Below are positions 8,845-18,349 of a stretch of DNA of 38,637 nucleotides, piece by piece; within the stretch, counting starts at the first letter, position 1; the number at the start of each line of letters is the position of its first letter. The stretch is from Gilliamella sp. N-G2 (lineage in GTDB: Bacteria; Pseudomonadota; Gammaproteobacteria; Enterobacterales; Orbaceae): contig NZ_NAST01000023.1 in the NCBI RefSeq assembly GCF_002142215.1, positions 1-38,637 of the forward strand, written 5' to 3'. The translations under genes and the position numbers were made by a program. The notes beneath the pieces were generated by a model, which saw only the letters and a program-made list of their open reading frames with translations, did not search any database and was not told the origin of the DNA.

Positions 8845-9677
8845 TCGTATTATGGGAACTTATCTATCATCCCCTAACCATTCCTTTTGTTCAACGTGCT
8901 ATTTTTGCCGCTTTAGCTACTGGGATTGTTTGTGCCCTGCTGTCGTGCTTTTTAGTATTGAAAGGCTGGTCATTGATGGGAGATGCTATTTCTCACGCCG
9001 TATTACCAGGCATTGTTCTCGCTTATTTGGCAGGTATCCCACTGATAATAGGTGCGTTTACTTCCGGATTATGTTGTTCCGTCGCTACCGGATACATTAA
9101 GGAAAATAGTCGAATAAAAGAGGATACCGTAATGGGAATTGTCTTTTCTGGGATGTTTGCCTTTGGTTTGGTACTATTTTCTAAAGTTGAAACATCGCAA
9201 CATTTGAACCATATTTTATTCGGTAGCGTATTAGGAACAAGTTATCAAGAATTAATACAAATCATCGCTATTGCGAGCATTGTTTCGATTTTAGTTATTA
9301 TTAAACGCCGCGATCTGATGTTGTACTGTTTTGATGCGGTACAAGCGAAAGTGGTAGGTTTGCCTGTTAAATTATTACATTATGGTTTATTGAGTATATT
9401 GGCGTTAACCATTGTTGGCTCACTAAAAGCGGCAGGTGTTATCTTAGTTATTGCAATGCTAATCGCCCCAGGTATTACTGCATTTTTGTTAACCAAACGT
9501 TTTGAGAAGATGTTAGTGATTGCGGTGATTGTATCAGCTTTTTCGACGGTAACCGGTACATTAATCAGTTTTCATTTAGATGCCTCAACCAGTGCTTGTA
9601 TTGTGATATTGCAGGCGTTTATCTTTGTTATAGCTCAGTTTTATCGAGTCTACGTTAATCATAAAGTAAGGCTTTAA
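8841..9677 (+). CDS. sitD: Mn/Fe ABC transporter permease, second subunit
   Basis: This 278-residue ABC-3 family permease is paralogous to the preceding gene: GWSLMGDAISHAVLPGIV matches the equivalent SitC segment almost residue for residue, and FDAVQAKVVGLPVKLL corresponds to the coupling region. It has eight or nine predicted membrane helices. It is the last gene of the operon. A 13-bp inverted repeat follows the stop before the convergent dnaB. Confidence 0.92.
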   Translation: MIVLWELIYHPLTIPFVQRAIFAALATGIVCALLSCFLVLKGWSLMGDAISHAVLPGIVLAYLAGIPLIIGAFTSGLCCSVATGYIKENSRIKEDTVMGIVFSGMFAFGLVLFSKVETSQHLNHILFGSVLGTSYQELIQIIAIASIVSILVIIKRRDLMLYCFDAVQAKVVGLPVKLLHYGLLSILALTIVGSLKAAGVILVIAMLIAPGITAFLLTKRFEKMLVIAVIVSAFSTVTGTLISFHLDASTSACIVILQAFIFVIAQFYRVYVNHKVRL

Positions 9678-9682
9678 TTGAA

Positions 9683-9721
9683 CTAGTGTAAATGTTGTGC
9701 ATTATTCTACATTTACACTAG
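9683..9721. repeat. Perfect 13-bp inverted repeat between convergent sitD and dnaB
   Basis: CTAGTGTAAATGT at 9683-9695 and its exact complement at 9709-9721 enclose a 13-nt loop. It lies just past both stop codons, so a terminator role is plausible, but neither strand has the T-run of an intrinsic terminator. Confidence 0.6.
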
Positions 9722-9735
9722 ATATTATGGCTTAA

Positions 9736-11169
9736 CTATTCATCATCCAAATATTTGCTAGCATCAGCATAATTATCAAACCGTGAGAATTGACCTTGGA
9801 ATTTTAAGCGTACTTTGCCTATTGGACCATTACGCTGTTTACCTAAAATGATTTCAGCAATACCTTTATGTTCCGACGCTTCGTTATACACTTCATCACG
9901 ATAGATAAACATAATCACGTCGGCATCTTGTTCAATAGATCCTGATTCACGTAAGTCTGAGTTAACTGGCCTTTTATCGGCACGTTGCTCTAAGCTACGG
10001 TTAAGCTGTGATAGGGCAACGACTGGAATTTGTAACTCTTTTGCTAAGGCTTTTAATGAACGTGAAATTTCTGCAATCTCAAGCGTTCGGTTCTCTGATA
10101 TATTTGGCACACGCATCAATTGTAAGTAATCGACCATGATCATACTTAAACCTTTATGTTCACGATAGATTCGTCTTGCCCTTGAACGTAACTCCATAGG
10201 TGTTAATCCTGATGAATCATCAATATAAATATTTTTCTTCTCAAGTAGTAATCCCATACTGCTAGATATTCTTGCCCAGTCATCATCTTGTAGTTGACCA
10301 GTACGAATACGTGTTTGGTCAACCCGTGACAGCGACGCTAACATACGCATCATGATTTGTTCAGATGGCATCTCTAGACTAAAAATAAGAACTGGTTTTT
10401 CTTGCATCATAGCAGCATTTTCGCAGAGATTCATCGCAAAGGTGGTTTTACCCATTGACGGGCGAGCAGCAATAATAATTAAATCTGATCGCTGTAAACC
10501 TGCGGTTTTTTTATCTAAATCAAGGAAGCCCGTTGATACTCCTGTCACCCCATCATGTGGACGCTGGAATAATTCTTCAATTTTTGCAACAGTAGCTTCT
10601 AGCACATCGGTGATATTTTTCGGACCTTCACCTTGCTTAGTGCGACTTTCGGCAATTTGGAAGATTTTACTTTCAGCTAAGTCTAAAATTTCCGTACTAT
10701 CTCGACCTTCAGTTGAGTAACAGTTGTCGGCTATTTCATTTGAAGCACTAATCAATTCACGCAATATAGCTTGTTGACGAATAATATCGGTATACGCAAC
10801 CACATTAATCGCACTAGGAGTATTTTTAGAAAGTTCAGCTAAATACGCAAATCCACCAACATCGATCAGCAAATCCTTACTTTCTAAACTTTCAGAAAGT
10901 GTAATTAAATCAATCGGAGTACCACGACTGACTAAAGTATGCATTTCTGAAAATATTAATTGATGATGACGAGAATAAAAATCACGGTCAGTAATCATTT
11001 CTGCGACAACATCCCAACGTTGATTATCCAACATTAGGCTACCAAGCACAGCTTGTTCTGCCTCAATAGAATGAGGAGGCAACTTTATATTTTGCAATTT
11101 TGATTTTTTTGCATCTTGATTTTTCAGTTCTTTATTCGAACTTGTTTCATCATTTTTCATTGCATTCAT
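9736..11169 (-). CDS. dnaB: Replicative DNA helicase DnaB
   Basis: This 477-residue hexameric 5'-3' helicase unwinds DNA at the replication fork and interacts with primase and the loader. After a Lys/Asn/Ser-rich leader of about 30 residues comes the DnaB N-terminal domain (PPHSIEAEQAVLGSLM from about 31). The RecA-like ATPase domain follows, with Walker A ARPSMGKTT at 235-243, the Walker B region MIMVDYLQLM and a C-terminal segment SDLRESGSIEQDADVIMF. Length agrees with the family (E. coli 471). No intein interrupts the ATPase motifs. The start is not certain: a second Met lies at residue 4, and no strong ribosome-binding site precedes either. Confidence 0.97.
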   Translation of the reverse strand: MNAMKNDETSSNKELKNQDAKKSKLQNIKLPPHSIEAEQAVLGSLMLDNQRWDVVAEMITDRDFYSRHHQLIFSEMHTLVSRGTPIDLITLSESLESKDLLIDVGGFAYLAELSKNTPSAINVVAYTDIIRQQAILRELISASNEIADNCYSTEGRDSTEILDLAESKIFQIAESRTKQGEGPKNITDVLEATVAKIEELFQRPHDGVTGVSTGFLDLDKKTAGLQRSDLIIIAARPSMGKTTFAMNLCENAAMMQEKPVLIFSLEMPSEQIMMRMLASLSRVDQTRIRTGQLQDDDWARISSSMGLLLEKKNIYIDDSSGLTPMELRSRARRIYREHKGLSMIMVDYLQLMRVPNISENRTLEIAEISRSLKALAKELQIPVVALSQLNRSLEQRADKRPVNSDLRESGSIEQDADVIMFIYRDEVYNEASEHKGIAEIILGKQRNGPIGKVRLKFQGQFSRFDNYADASKYLDDE

Positions 11170-11209
11170 CTTTGTATTTTTAAATTCATTTAACCTATAA
11201 CTAATTTGC

Positions 11210-12001
11210 TTACTGTATAAATAATGGGCCTAAAGCGCAATTAGGAAGTTGATATTCTAATGGATAATCCACCTGAACCAAATATAATCCTTCAGGTTTT
11301 GCCGTTGCTGCTGCTTGGGTACGATCTTTTGCCGCTAATAAAGCTTCGATCCATTGCGGTGATTGGTTACCAGCACCAACTTCTAATAAACTGCCAACAA
11401 TATTACGCACCATATGGTGAACAAAGGCATTAGCTTTAATATCGACAATAACATATTCACCCTGTCTTGTAACTGCAATATGATGAATATTACGCCAAGG
11501 TGTCTGTGATTGACACTGCGCCGCTCTAAACGATGAAAAATCATTTTCACCTAATAAATATTGTGCTGCTTGATGCATGAGTTTTTCATTTAATGGCAGA
11601 TAATAGTGTGATACCCCTTTAGCTAAAATAGCCTGCCGATAACGGTGGTTATAAATCACATATCGATAACGTCGAGCTGTTGCACTAAATCTAGCATGAA
11701 AATGGTCATCCACGCTTTTCGACCAGCGTACAGCGATATTGTCAGGAAGATGGGAATTGACGCCCATTGTCCATGCTCCTTCAGCACGCTGAGCAGTTGT
11801 TTCAAAATGAATGACTTGCCCTGTTGCATGGACACCGGCATCAGTTCTCCCAGCGCAAAATACCGCGATAGGTTCATTAGCAATTACTGACAAAGCTGAT
11901 TCTAATCTTTGTTGTACTGAATCAACATGTTGTTGACGTTGCCAACCAAAATAGCTACTGCCATCATACTCGATACCTAATGCAATCTTAGAGGTAGTCA
12001 T
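11210..12001 (-). CDS. truA: tRNA pseudouridine(38-40) synthase TruA
   Basis: This enzyme converts uridines 38-40 in the anticodon stem of many tRNAs to pseudouridine. The catalytic Asp is D54 in [27 protein letters not shown] near the N terminus and [16 protein letters not shown] are family signatures. It has 263 residues against about 270 in E. coli. Its start lies inside the 3' end of usg (14-bp overlap), so it is probably translated by coupling. The usg-truA pairing is also seen in E. coli. Confidence 0.96.
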   Translation of the reverse strand: MTTSKIALGIEYDGSSYFGWQRQQHVDSVQQRLESALSVIANEPIAVFCAGRTDAGVHATGQVIHFETTAQRAEGAWTMGVNSHLPDNIAVRWSKSVDDHFHARFSATARRYRYVIYNHRYRQAILAKGVSHYYLPLNEKLMHQAAQYLLGENDFSSFRAAQCQSQTPWRNIHHIAVTRQGEYVIVDIKANAFVHHMVRNIVGSLLEVGAGNQSPQWIEALLAAKDRTQAAATAKPEGLYLVQVDYPLEYQLPNCALGPLFIQ

Positions 12002-12995
12002 TAATTAAGATCTCAAGCGTCTCGATTAACATTAGTCCACCTAAGTAACGGATATTATCCGCCACTGACCAAAATTGAATTTGCTCATAATTGCCATAGC
12101 TGTGTCGTAAATTAGCCAGTTTAATGGTTAAGTTGTTTTCAGCTTCGGTGTTTACTTCGGTTACTGGGGTTGGTAAATCTTCACTTTTCACTTCTACCCC
12201 AAATTCACCAAAACGGGCCATATCTAATTCAATAGGTAAACTGCTTGAAACATTAACTGCTTGAGCCAATCCGTAAAATACCGGCACAATAACTGATTCA
12301 ATAGAGATTGGTAAATCATAATTACTTATCACTTTACGAATTTGGTTAATCTGCGAATGTTCACCTAAACTTCGGTGATCAGATTCATGAGAAATTGGTA
12401 ATAAATTAAAAGCAAGTTGATTGTCAAACAATTGGTTATCAACTGGCATACCATTAAGTAACCGAGCACTTTGCCCAGCAAGTTCATCAATACCTGATTT
12501 ACCATATAGTGATGATGGAATAAAGCTACTTACATGTAGATTAGTCAGCAATTGGATATCAGCTAATGATGCCACACAGCGCAATAGTTGAGATACCGTT
12601 GGGCTAGCTACTGCAATGATATTTTCATTACGATATTCGGTTAATACACTGTTATTTACTTTAGGCACAATTAATGGAATATGATCTTGATCTGCAAAAA
12701 AGCCACTAGCATCGATAACTATACAACCTGCTTGTGCGGCTGTTTGAGCATATTTTTCACTGCTTTTACTGCCAGCAACAAAAAAGGCAAAATGGCATTG
12801 GCTCCAATCCATTTGTTGACTATCAATCACGGTTAAATTCTTACTTGCAAAGCGCACAACTTCACCAGCGCTGTTGTCGCTACCGACTAAATAGAGATTT
12901 TTAATTTCAATAGTTTTTGAGTTATTTAATAACTCAATTAGTGCAGAACCCACTTGTCCTGTCGCACCAACAATGGCGATATTCCATACAGACAT
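11988..12995 (-). CDS. usg: Usg, aspartate-semialdehyde-dehydrogenase-like protein without the catalytic Cys
   Basis: The fold is that of aspartate-beta-semialdehyde dehydrogenase: a Rossmann GATGQVG motif at 10-16, then a dimerisation domain with the [12 protein letters not shown] region. The catalytic Cys expected after Asn in the SNCTVSQ-type motif is replaced by Pro (SPTVSQLL, P132), so enzymatic activity on aspartyl phosphate is unlikely. This matches E. coli Usg, whose role is unknown. A longer frame begins at a TTG at 13028. I prefer the ATG at 12995 ([10 protein letters not shown]), which gives 335 residues against 337 in E. coli. It overlaps truA by 14 bp. Confidence 0.88.
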   Translation of the reverse strand: MSVWNIAIVGATGQVGSALIELLNNSKTIEIKNLYLVGSDNSAGEVVRFASKNLTVIDSQQMDWSQCHFAFFVAGSKSSEKYAQTAAQAGCIVIDASGFFADQDHIPLIVPKVNNSVLTEYRNENIIAVASPTVSQLLRCVASLADIQLLTNLHVSSFIPSSLYGKSGIDELAGQSARLLNGMPVDNQLFDNQLAFNLLPISHESDHRSLGEHSQINQIRKVISNYDLPISIESVIVPVFYGLAQAVNVSSSLPIELDMARFGEFGVEVKSEDLPTPVTEVNTEAENNLTIKLANLRHSYGNYEQIQFWSVADNIRYLGGLMLIETLEILINDYL

Positions 12996-13168
12996 ATAAT
13001 AGACCCGAATTAAAAAATTTAGTGGCAATTATACCACTTTATTGTTAAAGATTTTGAAAAAAGATATTTTCTAAAAATTTGGAATCTTGCTCAAAGAATT
13101 GAATTTTTGTTAATTACAGTTTTGATAATCTTCGCTAAAGTAATTTTATCGATTATTTAATTTTATTA

Positions 13169-14224
13169 ATGATTATGACAAAAACATCATTATCGATCAT
13201 AGCGAAAAAGGCTAAGGTTTCAATCGCTACAGTATCAAGAGTATTAAGAACGCCAAACTTAACCTCGACAAAAACTCAACTTCTAGTTTACCAAGCGATG
13301 AAAGCTTTAAATGTTGATCTGTCAAAAAATTTAAAAGACTATCAATTAGTTCATCAAAGCAATAAAATTTTAATTATTGATAACCAACTCATCTCTAAAA
13401 GTTTAATCAATTTTGGTATTGAGCAAGTTTTATATGAAGCTGGATTTCAATGGTTTTATTGGCAATTTTCTTATCATGTCAAAAATGATATTTATCATTT
13501 AATTCAATATATTAAACAAAATTGCTTTATTGGTATTATAATCATAAACCAAGCACCATACTTTAATCATTTGAATAATTATAAAAAATCATTACCACCT
13601 ATCATATTTGTTAATCACTTTAAGAATAACTTTTCGTGTATCCATTTCGATCACATGACAATTGGCTTTCAAACCACTAAGCATTTGATTGATCAAGGGC
13701 ATAATAAGATCGCCATTTTTGTTAATAGCGATAAAAATGCTAACTCCTCACTCTTTTTACAAGGTTATCAGCAGGCATTGAATCGTATTAATATTCAGAT
13801 TGATACTGATTATATCATACAAGGTTGCCTAACCTATGAACATGGACGAGATGCCGTTAAAACATTACTCCAAAGTAATAAACCACCGACAGCACTTATT
13901 TTTGAGGATTTGAGTAGCCTCTCTTGTTTTGATTCAAATAACAATTATGCACAAAATTATTTATCAAGTTATCGTTCACTTTTTGGTGCATTACACCAAG
14001 CTAAAGAGAGTCAATCGCAACAGCTACATCCGCTTTCAATTACTTACATTAGTTATTCCAATGATCTTCAATATAATGAGTTAGATCGGCTAAGTAGAGT
14101 CAATAAACCTTTATACCAAATGGGTTGTAAATCAGCACAGTTATTATGTGATATTCTCAAACAAGATATAACATCAATATCACAATGTCATATTATCGAT
14201 ACCGAAATGTTTTTTATTAAATAA
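13169..14224 (+). CDS. LacI-family transcriptional regulator, CytR-like
   Basis: This 351-residue DNA-binding regulator has an N-terminal LacI helix-turn-helix (SIIAKKAKVSIATVSRVL, about 8-27). The periplasmic-binding-protein-like sensor domain includes FLQGYQQALNRINIQIDTDY and TYEHGRDAVKTLLQSNKPPTA, which resemble the equivalent segments of the nucleoside regulator CytR. The usual hinge-helix motif (PN..AR.L) after the HTH is missing. The residues there read NVDLSKNLKDYQ, and CytR also has a weak, flexible hinge. The region after about residue 240 is divergent, with Gln/Ser-rich insertions. It is divergent from usg and alone on its strand. Ligand and targets cannot be read from context. The start could also be the ATG at 13175; neither has a clear ribosome-binding site. 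Confidence 0.75.
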   Translation: MIMTKTSLSIIAKKAKVSIATVSRVLRTPNLTSTKTQLLVYQAMKALNVDLSKNLKDYQLVHQSNKILIIDNQLISKSLINFGIEQVLYEAGFQWFYWQFSYHVKNDIYHLIQYIKQNCFIGIIIINQAPYFNHLNNYKKSLPPIIFVNHFKNNFSCIHFDHMTIGFQTTKHLIDQGHNKIAIFVNSDKNANSSLFLQGYQQALNRINIQIDTDYIIQGCLTYEHGRDAVKTLLQSNKPPTALIFEDLSSLSCFDSNNNYAQNYLSSYRSLFGALHQAKESQSQQLHPLSITYISYSNDLQYNELDRLSRVNKPLYQMGCKSAQLLCDILKQDITSISQCHIIDTEMFFIK

Positions 14225-14256
14225 TCATTTATTTTTTATATCAAATAACCTATTAG

Positions 14257-15159
14257 TTAAGAAATTGATATCAATCTTTTGGGCGATAATTTATTGAAGA
14301 GTTGGTTTCCTGCACCAATAAATTGTTGTTCCTGATAAATTCTCACTAATGTTTCAACGGGTACAGAGCTTTCAACAGTAACGGTTCTACCTAATAAAAT
14401 ATCTTTGCCTTGACTTTCACTCAATACCACTTTTTGGCTCGCTTGTAATGGGCTATCAACAGGCATAAGTAATGGTTCTTTTTCGCTTATATTTTGTAAA
14501 TCATCTAGGCTGATCATTTTATCGACGGGATAATTTGATACCTGCAAGCGTCTTAAATAGATCACATGCGCACCACAGCCAAGTAATTCACCTAAATCAT
14601 CGATAATGGTACGAATATAGGTCCCTTTCGAGCAATGGATCTCTAAAGTTAACTCCTGTTTAGCAAAATCGTATTGGATAAACTGATTTTCGTAAACGGT
14701 AATCGGTCTGGCTTCACGCTCAATGACAATACCTTGGCGAGCGTACTCATAAAGTGGTTTGCCCTGATATTTTAAAGCTGAAAACATGGTAGGCACTTGT
14801 AAAATATCACCGCAAAAATGGCTTAAGGCCTCATCGATTTGTGTCTGAGTGATATTGACCGGTTTAGTGCAGATTACTTGACCATCAGCATCAGAGGTAT
14901 CGGTACGTTCACCTAATTTAGCGATCACTCGATAACGTTTATCAGAATCTAATAAGTATTGTGAAAACTTAGTCGCTTCACCAAAACAGATCGGCAACAT
15001 TCCGGTCGCTAATGGATCAAGCGCACCAGTGTGTCCAGCTTTTTTAGCATTGAATATTCTTTTCACTTTTTGTAAGGCATCGTTTGATGTCATACCTTGA
15101 GGTTTGTCTAATAACAAAACGCCGTGAACATCACGGCGAGTTTTCTTTATATTCATCAT
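14257..15159 (-). CDS. truB: tRNA pseudouridine(55) synthase TruB
   Basis: This enzyme makes pseudouridine 55 in the T-loop of tRNAs and also acts as a tRNA chaperone. The catalytic Asp is D48 in [30 protein letters not shown] and [15 protein letters not shown] are family signatures, and a short PUA-like domain forms the C terminus. It has 300 residues against 314 in E. coli. It follows rbfA with a gap of 66 bp after the rbfA stop, as in the conserved rimP operon. The next gene is not rpsO, as it would be in E. coli, but the convergent CytR-like regulator. Two adjacent ATGs (15159 and 15156) are possible starts. Confidence 0.96.
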   Translation of the reverse strand: MMNIKKTRRDVHGVLLLDKPQGMTSNDALQKVKRIFNAKKAGHTGALDPLATGMLPICFGEATKFSQYLLDSDKRYRVIAKLGERTDTSDADGQVICTKPVNITQTQIDEALSHFCGDILQVPTMFSALKYQGKPLYEYARQGIVIEREARPITVYENQFIQYDFAKQELTLEIHCSKGTYIRTIIDDLGELLGCGAHVIYLRRLQVSNYPVDKMISLDDLQNISEKEPLLMPVDSPLQASQKVVLSESQGKDILLGRTVTVESSVPVETLVRIYQEQQFIGAGNQLFNKLSPKRLISIS

Positions 15160-15225
15160 TAATATTTAATCTGAAATGGATCATACTCTTCAATATTTTT
15201 TACAACATTGAGCAGTTTTTAATTA

Positions 15226-15603
15226 TTAATCTTTATGACGCTCGTTGTCTTGTTTGATAACATCCGAGACTAAACTCGACATCTGCATACCTTTAACTAG
15301 CGACTCATCATAGAAGAATTTAATTTCAGGAATAATTCGTAGACGCATTGCTTTACCAATTAGTGTACGAATATACCCTTTTGCATCATTTAAGACATTC
15401 AATCCTTGCTCAATAACTTGCGGATCATCATCATTTAAAAACGTCACAAACACTTTTGCGTAGGAAAGATCACGTGAGATATCTACACCGGAAACAGTTA
15501 CCATGCCTAAACGTGGATCTTTGATTTCGCGCTGTAAAATAATCGCAATCTCTTTTTGTAACTCATGTCCCACGCGAGATGATCGATTAAATGCTTTTGC
15601 CAT
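15226..15603 (-). CDS. rbfA: 30S ribosome-binding factor RbfA
   Basis: This small KH-fold protein is needed for late maturation of the 30S subunit and 16S rRNA 5' processing, particularly in the cold. [29 protein letters not shown] is the N-terminal family region (described here in two halves: 5-16 and 17-33), and [12 protein letters not shown] and [12 protein letters not shown] follow. The longest frame starts upstream at 15633. I chose the ATG at 15603 ([12 protein letters not shown]) because AAGGA lies 8 nt before it, giving 125 residues. It lies between infB and truB, with a long hairpin just upstream. Confidence 0.95.
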   Translation of the reverse strand: MAKAFNRSSRVGHELQKEIAIILQREIKDPRLGMVTVSGVDISRDLSYAKVFVTFLNDDDPQVIEQGLNVLNDAKGYIRTLIGKAMRLRIIPEIKFFYDESLVKGMQMSSLVSDVIKQDNERHKD

Positions 15604-15621
15604 ATCTATTTTCCTTAAAAT

Positions 15622-15658
15622 ATGTATAAGCAAGGCTTAAAAAACCTTGCCTATACAT
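15622..15658 (-). repeat. Long hairpin in the infB-rbfA gap
   Basis: Arms ATGTATA-a-GCAAGG and CCTTGC-c-TATACAT (15622-15635 and 15645-15658) pair 13 of 14 positions around a 9-nt loop. In the operon transcript this ends immediately before the rbfA ribosome-binding site. It could be an mRNA processing or partial termination site. Confidence 0.6.
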
Positions 15659-15683
15659 GTTAACCTATTAATTAACGAATTAA

Positions 15684-18332
15684 TTAAATAGTACGCTTGA
15701 TTTCGACAGTTTCAAAGACTTCAATAGTATCACCAACACGAACATCGTTGTAGTTACGAACCCCAATACCACATTCCATACCATTACGAACCTCGTTAAC
15801 GTCATCTTTGAAACGACGTAATGATTCAAGTTCGCCTTCATAGATAACCACGTTATCACGTAATACACGAATTGGATTATGACGTTTAACTACACCTTCA
15901 GTTACCATACAACCAGCGATTGCACCAAATTTAGGTGATTTAAATACATCACGTACTTCGGCAAGGCCAATAATTTCTTGCTTGTATTCTGGAGCAAGCA
16001 TACCGCTCATGGCTTGTTTAACTTCATCAATTAGGTCATAAATAACTGAATAGTAACGTAGATCTAAGTTTTCAGCTTCAACAACTTTACGTGCAGAAGC
16101 ATCAGCACGAACGTTAAACCCTAAAATAATTGCGTTAGATGCTGCTGCAAGTGATGCATCAGTTTCTGTAATACCACCTACACCAGAACCAATGATTTTA
16201 ACTTTAACTTCATCTGTTGAGAGTTTAAGTAATGAATCACAAATCGCTTCAACCGAACCTTGTACATCAGCCTTAAGGACGATATTAAGTTCAGATACGT
16301 CACCTTCCGTCATATTAGTAAACATGTTTTCAAGTTTTGCTTTCTGTTGACGGGCAAGTTTAACATCACGGAATTTACCTTGACGATATAAAGCAACTTC
16401 ACGAGCTTTCTTTTCATCTCGAACAACAGTGGCTTCATCACCTGCTGACGGTACGCCAGAAAGACCTAAAATTTCTACAGGAATTGAAGGGCCGGCTTCA
16501 GTAACTTCTTTTCCTAATTCGTTACGCATAGCACGAATACGACCATATTCAAATCCACACAGTACGATATCGCCTTTACGTAAGGTACCTGATTGCACAA
16601 GTACAGTCGCAACAGAACCACGTCCTTTATCAAGGAAGGATTCGATAACCACCCCACTAGCCATTCCTGATTCATAAGCAGTAAGTTCAAGGACTTCCGC
16701 TTGTAATAAAATTGCTTCAAGTAGTTGGTCAATCCCGGTGCCCGCTTTTGCTGAAACATGAACAAACTGAGTATCACCGCCCCAATCTTCTGACATTACG
16801 CCATATTGGGCGAGTTCACCTTTAACACGTTCTGGATCGGCTTCTGGTTTATCAATTTTGTTGACCGCAACAACAATTGGCACATTTGCTGCTTTCGCAT
16901 GTTGAATCGCTTCGATGGTTTGTGGCATCACCCCATCATCAGCAGCAACAACTAAGACCACGATATCGGTGGCTTTAGCACCACGAGCACGCATTGAGGT
17001 AAACGCGGCATGCCCCGGAGTATCTAAGAAAGTGATTTCACCGCTTGCAGTTTTAACGTGGTAAGCACCGATGTGCTGAGTAATACCACCCGCTTCACCT
17101 GACGCCACTTTTGCTTTACGAATATAGTCTAGTAATGAGGTTTTACCATGGTCAACGTGTCCCATGATAGTCACAACAGGTGCACGAGATACTTTTTCCG
17201 CACCGGTATCACGGTCACTCATTAATGATTCTTCAAGTTCGTTTTCACGACGAAGTACCACTTTGTGTCCCATTTCTTCAGCAACAAGTTGCGCAGTTTC
17301 TTGATCGATAACCTGATTTATGGTTGCCATTGCCCCCATTTTCATCATAGTTTTAATCACTTCTGAACCTTTTACTGCCATTTTATTAGCTAGTTCAGCA
17401 ACTGTGATGGTTTCACCAATAACCACATCTCGGTTAACAGCCTGAACCGGTTTGTTAAAGCCTTGTTGTAAAGTACTTTTGCCTTTTTTCTTGTGGTTAC
17501 CACGAGTTACAGCTCGAGCTTCTTCACGCTCTGCTTTACCTTCTGATAACTTGCTCGATTTCTTCTGTTTAGTTTGTTTGTTACCACGTCCACGACCACG
17601 ACCACCTTCAACTTCACGATCGGTATCATCTTCAGCTGCACGAGCATATTTAGAAGTAGTGACGTGATAATCGTCATCGTCACTATTATCTGTCTCCTCG
17701 CTATCGTTATATTGTTCAGCAAGTTTACGCGCTTCTTCTGCCATACGTTTGGCATCTTCTTCAAGTTTACGGCGGTTTTCTTCTTCTGCTTTACGTTTGA
17801 TTTCGTTAGCTTCAGCTTCTAAACGAGCTTTTTCTTCTTGTGCTTTTTTAACTTTTGGATCAGCATTTTGTTCTTGAGCAACTTTAGCCTTTTGTTCTTG
17901 ATTGCGTTTTTTAGCTTCGACTTCTTCGCGTTTCTTTTGTTCTTCGGCTGCTAATTTTGCTTTCTCTTCGGCCTCTTTACGTGCTTTTAATTCAGCTTCT
18001 TCTTTCGATTTTTGTTCCGCTTTAAGACGTGCTTTTTCTAATTCAGCAGGATCTTGTTTAACGATAGTGCGTTTTTTACGAACTTCGACTTTGATTTCTT
18101 TACTTTTACCACCACCGCTAGACACATTTAGTGTTGAATGTGTTTTACGTTGCAAAGTTAATTTTGTTGGGCCTTGCTGAGGTTTTAAATGCGCAAGCAA
18201 AGCTTCTTTTTCCTTTTGGGTAACAGTATCTGAAGCGGTTTTTTTCATCCCGGCGTCAGCAAACTGTTGCAAAAGTGTTTGCACTGGTGTCTTTATTTCT
18301 TTAGCCAGTGTTTCGATTGATACTTTGGTCAT
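15684..18332 (-). CDS. infB: Translation initiation factor IF-2
   Basis: This GTPase positions initiator tRNA on the 30S subunit and promotes subunit joining. At 882 residues it is close to E. coli IF2-1 (890). It starts with an IF2_N domain ([21 protein letters not shown]). A long charged Lys/Glu/Ala-rich coiled region spans about 95-210, followed by an acidic and Gly/Arg-rich segment (GGRGRGRG at about 243-250) and a second IF2_N domain near 305-350. The G domain has G1 GHVDHGKT at 391-398, DTPGH and NKID. The C-terminal EF-Tu-like and tRNA-binding domains end the protein. The gene overlaps nothing; it sits 17 bp after the nusA stop. Internal starts giving shorter IF2 isoforms, known in E. 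coli, were not resolved. Confidence 0.98.
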   Translation of the reverse strand: MTKVSIETLAKEIKTPVQTLLQQFADAGMKKTASDTVTQKEKEALLAHLKPQQGPTKLTLQRKTHSTLNVSSGGGKSKEIKVEVRKKRTIVKQDPAELEKARLKAEQKSKEEAELKARKEAEEKAKLAAEEQKKREEVEAKKRNQEQKAKVAQEQNADPKVKKAQEEKARLEAEANEIKRKAEEENRRKLEEDAKRMAEEARKLAEQYNDSEETDNSDDDDYHVTTSKYARAAEDDTDREVEGGRGRGRGNKQTKQKKSSKLSEGKAEREEARAVTRGNHKKKGKSTLQQGFNKPVQAVNRDVVIGETITVAELANKMAVKGSEVIKTMMKMGAMATINQVIDQETAQLVAEEMGHKVVLRRENELEESLMSDRDTGAEKVSRAPVVTIMGHVDHGKTSLLDYIRKAKVASGEAGGITQHIGAYHVKTASGEITFLDTPGHAAFTSMRARGAKATDIVVLVVAADDGVMPQTIEAIQHAKAANVPIVVAVNKIDKPEADPERVKGELAQYGVMSEDWGGDTQFVHVSAKAGTGIDQLLEAILLQAEVLELTAYESGMASGVVIESFLDKGRGSVATVLVQSGTLRKGDIVLCGFEYGRIRAMRNELGKEVTEAGPSIPVEILGLSGVPSAGDEATVVRDEKKAREVALYRQGKFRDVKLARQQKAKLENMFTNMTEGDVSELNIVLKADVQGSVEAICDSLLKLSTDEVKVKIIGSGVGGITETDASLAAASNAIILGFNVRADASARKVVEAENLDLRYYSVIYDLIDEVKQAMSGMLAPEYKQEIIGLAEVRDVFKSPKFGAIAGCMVTEGVVKRHNPIRVLRDNVVIYEGELESLRRFKDDVNEVRNGMECGIGVRNYNDVRVGDTIEVFETVEIKRTI

Positions 18333-18349
18333 GTATTACTTTCCCTCAA

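Noticed and set aside
17452..18180. Several Phe/Ser-rich open frames opposite infB
   Set aside because: They are the complement of the Lys/Glu/Ala-rich coiled region; low-complexity shadows, not genes.
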